NCBI GenBank assembly: GCA_902775025.1
Contig: CACYKP010000020.1
Span: 89,311 to 153,310 of the forward strand
Source: an uncultured bacterium
GTDB lineage: Bacteria; Cyanobacteriota; Vampirovibrionia; Gastranaerophilales; Gastranaerophilaceae
Length of the DNA: 64,000 nt
Direction: 5' to 3'
Below, in pieces: positions 24,588 through 31,250 of this stretch. The notes below the pieces were generated by a model that saw only the letters and a program-made list of their open reading frames with translations, had not been told where the DNA came from and did not search any database. The position numbers and the translations under genes were made by a program. Numbering within the stretch: position 1 is the first letter of the stretch; each line of letters opens with the position of its first letter.

Positions 24588-25895
24588 ATGATTTTTACAG
24601 ACTTAGTGGGAATTATTGCGGACGATTTAACAGGTGCAAATGATACAGCCTTGCAGTTTCACAACCAAGGTGCAAAGACTAAAATTTTATTAGATACATC
24701 TTTTACACCTGATAGAAAAGATTTAACCGAAGTATGGGCAATATCTAGCGAATCAAGAAATTGTGAAGCGGAAGAGGCCGTAAGACGTGTTGAAAAAACA
24801 GTCAAAACTTTTGCGGATAATTTTTCTTTTGAATACTATTACAAAAAAATTGATTCAACGGTAAGAGGACATATAGCACTTGAAACTCTTACGATGCTTG
24901 ATATTTTAGAGTATGATGCGTCAATAATAATTCCTGCATTCCCACAAGAAGGAAGGATTACCGTAGGCGGTTATCATTTGCTCAAAGGAATACCTATCGG
25001 AAGAACCGAAATTGCAATGGATCCGCATTCACCGATTTTGGAATCTCATATTCCGACTCTTCTAAAATCGCAGCTGAGCGATAATAAAAAAGATTTGGTC
25101 GGAGTCCTTGATTTAAAAACTGTAATGAATGGTGCCGGTCCGATATTAATGAAGATTAACGAGCTTATAAAAGAAGGTAAAAAACTTATTGTTGCCGATT
25201 CTACTTCGATTACAGATATAGAACAGATAGTTTTAGCAATCAAAAAATGCGACAGAAAGCTACTTCCTGCAGGAACGGCAGCCGGAGCACAAGTTTTTGG
25301 TAAAATTTGGCTTGCAGATATTGAAATTGAGCGAGAGTCTGTTAAATTGCCAAAACTGCCAAAATTAATAGTTTCAGGAACAGCTACCCAAATTACCGCA
25401 GAACAGATTGCAAAACTTGAACAATCAGATGACTATGATAATGTTAATTTTATTCCGTTAACTGAAAGAAATATTTTATGCGGAATGGACGATGAATTGG
25501 TTGCAAGAATTATAACTAATCTTAAAAGCGGTGTTACGGTTTGTATCCACACATCTAATTTAATTGCAAATTTTGACGGCTTTTCTGATGACTCTCAAAT
25601 GGCTGAACTTACAAAAGACAAATTTGCATCAATGATTACGGATTATTTGGCTGAACTTACAAAACAAGTTTTGGCGGAAATAGATGTTATTTTAATTACA
25701 TTAGGCGGAGAAACATCTTATAAATGCTGTACTAAAATTGGATCTAAAATGCTTAGATTAGTTGATGAAGTTGCTCCTGCTATCTCTATTTGTTCGGATT
25801 CAAACGGACAATGGATAGTAACAAAATCAGGAAACTTAGGTAAGAGTAAAACTTTGATAGATATATTGGATTATTTTACTTTTCACGAGGGTTAA
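24588..25895 (+). CDS. Four-carbon acid sugar kinase family protein (DUF1537/OtnK-like)
   Basis: 435 residues. The N-terminal domain has GIIADDLTGANDTALQF and YYKKIDSTVRGHI; the C-terminal nucleotide-binding domain has VSGTATQITAEQ, LITLGGETSYKC and a final GNLG segment. The family phosphorylates D-threonate, D-erythronate, L-threonate or related acids at the 4-hydroxyl. The next gene, three bases on, is PdxA-like, which is the known partner that oxidises and decarboxylates the 4-phosphate. The third usual partner (aldolase or regulator) is not here. The start lacks a clear ribosome site and sits beside the tandem repeat. Confidence 0.88.
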   Translation: MIFTDLVGIIADDLTGANDTALQFHNQGAKTKILLDTSFTPDRKDLTEVWAISSESRNCEAEEAVRRVEKTVKTFADNFSFEYYYKKIDSTVRGHIALETLTMLDILEYDASIIIPAFPQEGRITVGGYHLLKGIPIGRTEIAMDPHSPILESHIPTLLKSQLSDNKKDLVGVLDLKTVMNGAGPILMKINELIKEGKKLIVADSTSITDIEQIVLAIKKCDRKLLPAGTAAGAQVFGKIWLADIEIERESVKLPKLPKLIVSGTATQITAEQIAKLEQSDDYDNVNFIPLTERNILCGMDDELVARIITNLKSGVTVCIHTSNLIANFDGFSDDSQMAELTKDKFASMITDYLAELTKQVLAEIDVILITLGGETSYKCCTKIGSKMLRLVDEVAPAISICSDSNGQWIVTKSGNLGKSKTLIDILDYFTFHEG

Positions 25896-25897
25896 GA

Positions 25898-26833
25898 ATG
25901 AAAAATTATTCAAACAGAATTGCAATAACAACAGGTGATCCAAACGGTATAGGAACAGAGATTACCATAAAAGCTCTTAATGCACTGAATATTCCTCCTC
26001 GGGATATTGTTATAATATCTAACACTAAAGTTTTGAATACCTATGGACAATTTAATAACAATTATGAAATTATTCAAGTTGATTACAATTCTAAAATAAA
26101 AACGGGCGAGGTTACTAAAGAAGCAGGTGATTTTTCATACAGGCTTCTGGAAAAAGCTTGTGAGATAAAACCTAAATTTATAGTTACCGCACCTACCTCA
26201 AAAGAAGCAATGAACCTTGCAGGACACAAATTTAAAGGTCAAACTGAAGTTCTTGAAAAATTTCTTGCTCACGACGGGCAAAAAGCCGAAATGCTTTTCG
26301 TATCAAAGGATTTTAGAGTTTTATTATTAACCCGTCATTTACCGCTTAAAGATGTCAGCAAAACATTAACAAAAGCCGTGATTATAGAAAAAGTTGAACG
26401 GTTGCGAAGTTATTTCCAAAATAAATTAAATATCCCAAAACCTTCATTTGCACTATGCGCACTAAATCCGCATGCAGGTGAAAACGGCTTGCTGGGTGAT
26501 GAGGAAGAAAATATTATGCTTCCCGCAATAGAGGCAGTAAGGAATAGAGGCATAAATATTACTAATCCGATGCCGGCTGATACTTTATTTATTAACGGAG
26601 TACAAAAATATTTGAATGGTGAAAAACTTCCCTATGATTGTTATATTGCTTGCTATCACGATCAAGGCTTGATTCCGATTAAATCAGTAGCATCAGAAAA
26701 AACCGTTAATATGACAATAGGACTTGATATAATAAGAACTTCGCCAAGCCACGGAACAGCATTTGATATAGCAGGAAAAAATCTTGCAAACCCAGAATCA
26801 ATGATTGAAGCAATTAAATATTGTTTGTATTAG
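25898..26833 (+). CDS. pdxA: PdxA/PdxA2-like 4-phospho-hydroxyacid dehydrogenase
   Basis: A 311-residue NAD-dependent, metal-dependent dehydrogenase. Motifs are ITTGDPNGIGTEI, GHKFKGQTE, CALNPHAGENGLLGDEE, CYHDQGLIPIKS and RTSPSHGTAFDIAGK, including the metal-binding histidines. Two roles are possible: 4-hydroxythreonine-4-phosphate dehydrogenase in vitamin B6 synthesis, or PdxA2-type D-threonate/D-erythronate 4-phosphate dehydrogenase giving dihydroxyacetone phosphate. Coupling to the DUF1537 kinase two bases upstream favours the second, but the first is not excluded. The ribosome site ACGAGGG lies inside the end of the kinase gene. Confidence 0.88.
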   Translation: MKNYSNRIAITTGDPNGIGTEITIKALNALNIPPRDIVIISNTKVLNTYGQFNNNYEIIQVDYNSKIKTGEVTKEAGDFSYRLLEKACEIKPKFIVTAPTSKEAMNLAGHKFKGQTEVLEKFLAHDGQKAEMLFVSKDFRVLLLTRHLPLKDVSKTLTKAVIIEKVERLRSYFQNKLNIPKPSFALCALNPHAGENGLLGDEEENIMLPAIEAVRNRGINITNPMPADTLFINGVQKYLNGEKLPYDCYIACYHDQGLIPIKSVASEKTVNMTIGLDIIRTSPSHGTAFDIAGKNLANPESMIEAIKYCLY

Positions 26834-27181
26834 ACAGTATTTGCAGAATAAAAAGTAACAAAAAATTCTGTAAAACACTTGATATAGAAAAAAACAACAA
26901 TAAAACTTGTTCTCAAAGGAGTTAAAAAGATTAACAAGGTCATACAAAACATTCTTGGACCGATTAGTGAAGGGATAGAAAACGACAAAAAAATATAGAA
27001 TTAATATTCAAATCAATCAAACATAAAATGGCGCAAACGGTGAAACCGTTTGCGCCACCTTACTTTATTAATTTTAAACTGAGTCAACCGACTCCTTAAG
27101 TGTTCAAGAGGCGAAGGCACAAATGTCGAATCAAATGTGCATGTTGTTCAAGAAGCCGATACTTTTATGAAAAGGTTTTCG
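26834..27181 (+). other. Gap after pdxA: hairpin, possible 3'-UTR RNA and a peptide-like remnant
   Basis: No full gene is seen. A strong AAAGGAG is followed by ATT AAC AAG..., which would give a 22-residue peptide (26930-26998) only if ATT were a start; it may be a decayed gene. A perfect hairpin GGCGCAAACGG/CCGTTTGCGCC lies at 27030-27056. The stretch 27030-27210 ends in a plus-strand terminator and could be a 3' UTR or small RNA. Confidence 0.35.
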
Positions 27182-27210
27182 GTTCCTTTTGCCCAAAAGG
27201 AACTTTTTTT
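27182..27210 (+). terminator. Rho-independent terminator facing pepA
   Basis: GTTCCTTTT pairs with AAAAGGAAC around four bases, followed by seven T. It is oriented to end the pdxA-side transcript and overlaps the restored stop codon of pepA on the other strand. Confidence 0.85.
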
Positions 27211-27338
27211 ATTGTTCCAAAATATACCCTAAAAGAGTTCTGACTCCGGCACCTGTTGCGCCTGCGATGAATTCTTTTTGCGGTTTATCAAGGAAGGCTG
27301 TACCTGCAATATCGATGTGAGCCCATTTTACGTCTTTT
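27209..27338 (-). pseudogene. pepA: Out-of-frame C-terminal end of leucyl aminopeptidase
   Basis: Directly downstream of the pepA fragment, the -1 frame reads DVKWAHIDIAGTAFLDK... and ends GYILEQ before a stop at 27209. This is the expected PepA C-terminus. The frame is lost in an A-run of four at 27335-27338: CTTCAAAAGAC versus an expected five A. Confidence 0.8.
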
Positions 27339-28602
27339 GAAGGAATACACCTGCAGCTGATGCACCGCCCCAGCGAGCGCCTGAGTTTTTCATATCAGCG
27401 ATTTCAGATTTTAAGCTATCGAAGTATTCTTCCCACAAAGGAAGTTCCCAGAACTTTTCGCCATTACGTTTTGCAGTATCAATAAGAGCATGAACAAGAT
27501 TTTCGTCATTACCCATAATACCTGAAGCGTGAGTTCCTAAGGCAACCATACAAGCGCCTGTAAGAGTAGCTAAGTCAATTACTTCATCAACTCCTAGTTC
27601 GCAAGCGTAACAAAGAGCATCAGCAAGTGTTAAACGTCCTTCAGCGTCAGTGTTATCTATTTCGATTGTTTTTCCGTTTTTAGCAGTTACAATATCACCG
27701 GGTTTATAGGCTTTACCGCTTGGCATATTTTCGCAAGCTGCGATTATACCGTGAACTTCAACTTGCGGGTTGAATTCTCTTATAATGCTCATGATACCCA
27801 GTACACAGGCTGCGCCTGACATATCGTCTTTCATAGTTAGCATTGATGAAGCGGGTTTGATATCAAGTCCGCCTGAATCAAAACAAATACCTTTACCTAT
27901 TATTGCGATGCGTTTTTTAGGGTTGTCGCAGGTATATTTCATATGAATGAATTTTGGTTCATGAATGCTGCCTTGACCTACAGCTAAAAATGCACCCATA
28001 CCCATTTTTTCACATTCTTCTTTGTCGTATATTTTTGTTTCTAAACCTGAAAAATCTTGAGCAATATTAGCAAGTTCAGATGGTGTTGCAAATTGAGCGG
28101 GTTCGTTTGCAAGATTTCGTGCAAAAGTCATAGCTGCTGCAATTTTTTCAGCTTTTTTAACTCCGTTTTCATTTGCTTGAACATAAACTTCTTTAATATG
28201 TTTATCTTTTTTTTCTGATTTATATTTATCAAATTTATAATCAGCAATAAAAGCGCCCATCGTTAGCTGTTCAGAATAGTCAAAATCAATCCCGTCAAGA
28301 GCGATAGCAACTTTTTTTGCTTCCATTTGAGAGCATTTCTTTATTGCTTTAGCAATTGCTTCTCTGAGTTTGTTTGGGCAAAATTCTTCTTTTTTGCCTA
28401 AGCCTAGAACTAAAACTTTTCTATACGGTGCGTTGCCATAAGTAGGTAACAGATATGTTTCACCGAATTTACCCTTGAAGTTATCCTCTTCTATAGCGTA
28501 TTTGTTAGCTAAATCATTAGTGGTCTTTTCATTTTCAAATTGATTAACCACAAGGATATCAGCTTCTATAGCGCAAGCATTTTCTACAACTTTGATTTCC
28601 AT
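27328..28602 (-). CDS. pepA: Leucyl aminopeptidase (M17), frameshifted near the C-terminus
   Basis: A 424-residue open frame. The N-terminal macro-like domain (about 1-150) is followed by the M17 catalytic domain. GKGICFDSGGLDIKP, MKDDMSGAACV and the signature NTDAEGRLTLADAL are present, as is LTGACMVALG, so all metal ligands are intact. It removes N-terminal residues from peptides in the cytoplasm, with two divalent metals. It stops after GVFLQKT, where the family continues about 40 residues; those are intact in the next frame. A single missing base explains it. AAAGGAG precedes the start. Loss of the last 40 residues would damage the fold, so either the sequence has an error or the gene is inactive. 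Confidence 0.9.
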   Translation of the reverse strand: MEIKVVENACAIEADILVVNQFENEKTTNDLANKYAIEEDNFKGKFGETYLLPTYGNAPYRKVLVLGLGKKEEFCPNKLREAIAKAIKKCSQMEAKKVAIALDGIDFDYSEQLTMGAFIADYKFDKYKSEKKDKHIKEVYVQANENGVKKAEKIAAAMTFARNLANEPAQFATPSELANIAQDFSGLETKIYDKEECEKMGMGAFLAVGQGSIHEPKFIHMKYTCDNPKKRIAIIGKGICFDSGGLDIKPASSMLTMKDDMSGAACVLGIMSIIREFNPQVEVHGIIAACENMPSGKAYKPGDIVTAKNGKTIEIDNTDAEGRLTLADALCYACELGVDEVIDLATLTGACMVALGTHASGIMGNDENLVHALIDTAKRNGEKFWELPLWEEYFDSLKSEIADMKNSGARWGGASAAGVFLQKT

Positions 28603-28743
28603 AGTTATAAAACTCCTTTCTTATCTTATTTCCTGTATTGTATCTGATTTTAATATAAAATTAAATACACTAATCAGATTATTAGAACAATTAAAACAAA
28701 GTATTTGACATAAAATTATTATCATGTATTATAGAAATTGCTG

Positions 28744-28910
28744 AGGGTGATTAGCTCAGGGGTAAATGCGAATTTAGCTTTGAGTGAGCCTAGAAGAAGG
28801 GCGTTTAGCTCAGTTGCCTCAGTGAGGCACTTGGTTAAGCGGTCAACAAAAATTTCAGAAGGCTGAGCCGAACGGTTCTAAGATTTTAGCTCTACCAACT
28901 GAAGAATGAA
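28744..28910. other. Cluster of broken tRNA fragments
   Basis: GGGTGATTAGCTCAGGGGTA (28744-28763) is a tRNA 5' part cut in the D-loop. GGGCGTTTAGCTCAGTTG (from 28799) equals the first 18 bases of the intact tRNA-Val and then diverges into a TGCCTCA-G-TGAGGCA hairpin. TTTAGCTCTACCAACTGAAG (about 28886-28905) is the reverse complement of a tRNA D-arm. None can fold as a complete tRNA. Confidence 0.6.
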
Positions 28911-28927
28911 AATTAAATATGGTGTGC

Positions 28928-29003
28928 GGGCGTTTAGCTCAGTTGGTAGAGCGTCTCCCTTACAAGGAGAGGGTCAGAAGTTCGAGTCTTCTAACGCCCA
29001 CCA
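28928..29003 (+). tRNA. tRNA-Val (anticodon TAC), CCA encoded
   Basis: A 76-base cloverleaf. The acceptor GGGCGTT pairs with AACGCCC, and the D-arm is GCTC-AGTTGGTA-GAGC. The anticodon stem TCTCC/GGAGA has loop CTTACAA, giving anticodon TAC. The T-arm contains GTTCGAGTC. The discriminator A is followed by an encoded CCA. The overlapping frame that reads RLAQLVERLP is a translation of this tRNA. Confidence 0.97.
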
Positions 29004-29092
29004 TATTAAAAGACAATAATAGCAAGGGTTTTACACCTTGCTTTTTTGTTGCAAATTTTATTAAAATTTATTCTTTGTGTAATTGTTTTGTA

Positions 29093-29743
29093 TCATGGAT
29101 TTTGGCATAAAGTAACGCGAGTTTGACATACAAGTGCAGTTTGCGTGCTTTCATCAAATGTTTCTTCATAATAGCACATCAAATTGCCGTCTTTATCTCT
29201 TGTTTCACCAAACGTTATTCCATCTTTGTCATACTTTTTGTGGTAACGATTTATTTTTCCGTTTTCATTTGTTCGAGCAGTAAAACCTTCACTGTGTATA
29301 AACATAAGTAAGCCGTTTTTATCTCTGCGTAATTTCATTTTTTCACTGTTAAAATTTATCGGTTCGTCATAACAGATTACACTGCTGTCGTCTTCAAGGT
29401 AATACTCAGTTCCGTCATCAGAATAATAACTACCGTCTTCATATCTGATTTTTCCGTTTTTGTCTATAATCTTTGAAATACTGCCTTCTTCGTCATATAA
29501 ATATGTTTTTCCGCTATGCTTATTTTTTATTGTTTTATTTGCTAAACTTTCATTTGGCTTATTCAAAGTTTTGTATGCATCCAGTTCTTCTTGAGCAGAA
29601 TCTACTGCATCTGACAGATTCTTACGTTCTTTTTTGATAATCGCTTCACAAATAGAAGAGAATGCATTAAAATCGGAATCTTTGGTTAATTGTGATTTTA
29701 TTCCAAGTTCTTTGGCTCCATTTTGCAGTCTTATTATCTGCAT
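29093..29743 (-). pseudogene. C-terminal fragment of a frameshifted EF-hand-like protein
   Basis: This frame continues the protein that starts at 30431. The switch occurs where GCAAAATGG appears to have lost one A (expected GCA AAA AAT GGA). After the junction it reads NGAKELGIKSQLTKDSDF, then a helix, then several short Gly/Asp-rich beta-like repeats (GKTYLYDEEGSISKI; GKIRYEDGSYYSDDG; KYDKDGITFGETRDKDGN), reminiscent of RHS/YD-type or MORN-like hairpins. The apparent internal ATG at 29743 has no ribosome site. Function unknown; surface or secreted protein is a guess. Confidence 0.6.
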
Positions 29744-30431
29744 GATTTATAACATATTGACCCACAAAAGCTGCATTATTTTTATCAATAGACTTTGTAA
29801 AATTTTCACTTTTACCTGTCAAAAAATTTATATATTCTTGTGCCGCTTTATATCCGTTTTTACTTCTGTTATCAAAATCATTGTACTTATTTTTTGCTTC
29901 TTTCAAATATATTTCGCTTAACTTTACAAGATTAGCCTTTGATGCATCATGACCTTTCCTCGCAATTTTTGAAAAATCTGGTGGAGTTTCATGCAAAGCC
30001 GGCGCAACTGTTGGTCGTTGAGCCTTTTTAGCTGGTGAAGTTCCTTCGGGTTCTTTTACCTCTTTAACAGGAGTATTTTCTTCCGTTGGATTAACTTCTT
30101 CATCTGCAAATTGCACAGAATTTGCATCAATTTTTTCTCCGCCAGATTCTTTGAACAAGTTTTTAGCAACCTCATCTACACTTTTTCCTGTTGCTTTAGC
30201 CGCATTATATAAACGAGTCATTATAAGTCCCATTGCTTCACGCACGGATATCCCGTTTTCACCTACATTTTCATTTTTACCTTTAAATTCCGCACCATTT
30301 TTATTCCAAAAATCTTCCCAGACACTTTTTGTAATTTTTCCATCCTGTCCTTGTTCGTCTTGTTTATCAAGATTGAGTGCAATTTGACCTGCTAAAGATA
30401 TGTTTAGCTGTCGGTTTGATACTTCTGCCAT
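29667..30431 (-). CDS. N-terminal fragment of an EF-hand-like protein (frameshifted)
   Basis: 254 residues in this frame. The start has an AAGGAGT ribosome site. Residues about 20-45 (DKQDEQGQDGKITKSVWEDFW) resemble an EF-hand or dockerin-like loop. An ESGGEKIDANSVQFADEEVNP segment near 95 also looks like an EF loop. A Pro/Glu/Thr-rich linker follows, then a helical region. The last ~22 residues after NHADN are out-of-frame readthrough. It is divergent from the XRE regulator gene with a palindromic intergenic region. No signal peptide is evident. Confidence 0.65.
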   Translation of the reverse strand: MAEVSNRQLNISLAGQIALNLDKQDEQGQDGKITKSVWEDFWNKNGAEFKGKNENVGENGISVREAMGLIMTRLYNAAKATGKSVDEVAKNLFKESGGEKIDANSVQFADEEVNPTEENTPVKEVKEPEGTSPAKKAQRPTVAPALHETPPDFSKIARKGHDASKANLVKLSEIYLKEAKNKYNDFDNRSKNGYKAAQEYINFLTGKSENFTKSIDKNNAAFVGQYVINHADNKTAKWSQRTWNKITINQRFRF

Positions 30432-30500
30432 AAAAACTCCTTATCTGATTGGGGTAGTATAATTATCTATTTAAAATGGATATATTCTATTATAACCTAT

Positions 30501-30526
30501 ATTAATCCTATTTTCAATAGGTTAAT
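30501..30526. promoter_or_regulatory. Operator-like inverted repeat between divergent genes
   Basis: ATTAATCCTATT-TTC-AATAGGTTAAT, near-perfect apart from one extra T, plus a partial direct copy AACCTAT at 30494-30500. It lies 3-28 bases before the XRE regulator start and 70 bases before the divergent gene, a good site for autoregulation by the XRE protein. Confidence 0.5.
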
Positions 30527-30529
30527 TCT

Positions 30530-30865
30530 ATGCAAAACATATATTACGATATCAATATGAATATAAAAGAGTTATTAGGTAAAAATATAAAAGAAAAAAG
30601 ATTATCTCAACATTTAACTCAAGAACAGTTAGCAGAAAAAATAGGAATTTCTCCTAAAAGTTTGAGTCAAATTGAATTAGGAAACAATTTTATTTCTGCG
30701 GACAACTTAGATCAAATTTGCTCAGCACTTAATGTTCAAGCAAAAAATTTATTTGATTTTGAAGATGAAAATTCAAAAGAAAAAATAGAATATGTTATAA
30801 ATAAATTAAAACATAACTCATCACTATTAAACAAAATTTATAAAATTATATCAATTATTGAATAA
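30530..30865 (+). CDS. XRE-family helix-turn-helix regulator
   Basis: 111 residues. The Cro/CI-type HTH is at about 14-70: LGKNIKEKRLSQHLTQEQLAEKIGISPKSLSQIELG, then NFISADNLDQICSALNV. The C-terminal 40 residues are charged helix (ENSKEKIEYVINKLKHNSSL), probably for dimerisation. The ATG at 30530 has AATAGG upstream; the ATG at 30557 (MNIKELLG) is an alternative and more family-like start. It probably represses itself and the divergent EF-hand-like gene through the inverted repeat between them. Confidence 0.88.
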   Translation: MQNIYYDINMNIKELLGKNIKEKRLSQHLTQEQLAEKIGISPKSLSQIELGNNFISADNLDQICSALNVQAKNLFDFEDENSKEKIEYVINKLKHNSSLLNKIYKIISIIE

Positions 30866-30899
30866 TAAATCTGTTTTTATTGAGCAGTAAGTAGGTTTT

Positions 30900-30916
30900 G
30901 GTAATCTTTGATTACC
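30900..30916 (+). terminator. Hairpin after the XRE gene
   Basis: GGTAATC-TTT-GATTACC, a perfect stem 35 bases after the stop, followed by an A/T-rich stretch with TATTTTTATTT. Confidence 0.45.
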
Positions 30917-30943
30917 GAAAGAAAAATATTTTTATTTGTTGAT

Positions 30944-31034
30944 TTTCACCAAACCTACAACCCTCTCCAGTTGGAGAGGGTAGAAATTCAACTTGAGAAA
31001 CTGCGTTTCGAAAGTTAGAATTTCGGGTGAGGTT
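30944..31034. repeat. Dispersed palindromic repeat, family A, long copy
   Basis: The core CCCTCTCC-AGTT-GGAGAGGG (30961-30980) is a perfect hairpin. Outer ends TTTTCACC and GGGTGAGG are inverted, and AGAAATTC/GAATTTC also pair. The 385-base gap 30866-31250 holds this and two other repeats but no gene. Confidence 0.65.
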
Positions 31035-31051
31035 CAATATTAATAATTATT

Positions 31052-31079
31052 AGTTTTTGTCAGGCAGAGCCTGACCTAC
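31052..31079. repeat. Dispersed palindromic repeat, family B, copy 2
   Basis: TTTTTGTCAGGC-AGA-GCCTGACCTAC, a perfect seven-base stem. The first copy is at 8498-8525. Confidence 0.65.
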
Positions 31080-31080
31080 A

Positions 31081-31143
31081 TAACTTGTTTCAGGGTCTGA
31101 TTATTGGTAAGATGCCAGAACAAGTTCAGCATGACCGTTTTGA
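31081..31143. repeat. Dispersed repeat, family C (GTCATnCTGAACTTGTT type)
   Basis: On the minus strand it contains GGTCATGCTGAACTTGTTC and, near its other end, CCCTGAAACAAGTT. A related copy at 39904-39963 reads TGTCATTCTGAACTTGTTTC. It lies directly beside a family B copy. Confidence 0.5.
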
Positions 31144-31212
31144 GATTTTTGGCTAATTAGGTATATAAGTCCTTTTTTATCTTTTTGTCATTATATTTAA
31201 CAATATCTTTTC

Positions 31213-31241
31213 TTGCGAAAGTTGTCTGATTAATGTATAAT
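31213..31241 (+). promoter_or_regulatory. Promoter abutting the GH57 gene
   Basis: TTGCGA (31213-31218), a 17-base spacer and TATAAT (31236-31241), nine bases before the ATG at 31251. No Shine-Dalgarno sequence intervenes, so the mRNA is probably leaderless. Confidence 0.55.
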
Positions 31242-31250
31242 ATCTGCAAG

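Noticed and set aside
27029..27057. Perfect hairpin GGCGCAAACGG/CCGTTTGCGCC as a terminator
   Set aside because: No T-run follows on either strand; the real terminator is at 27182-27210.
28919..29110. Open frame reading MVCGRLAQLVERLPYKERV...
   Set aside because: It is a translation of tRNA-Val, a well-known false gene, and overlaps the tRNA completely.
29093..30431. Two separate genes
   Set aside because: The second has no ribosome site and one added A joins both frames into a continuous protein.
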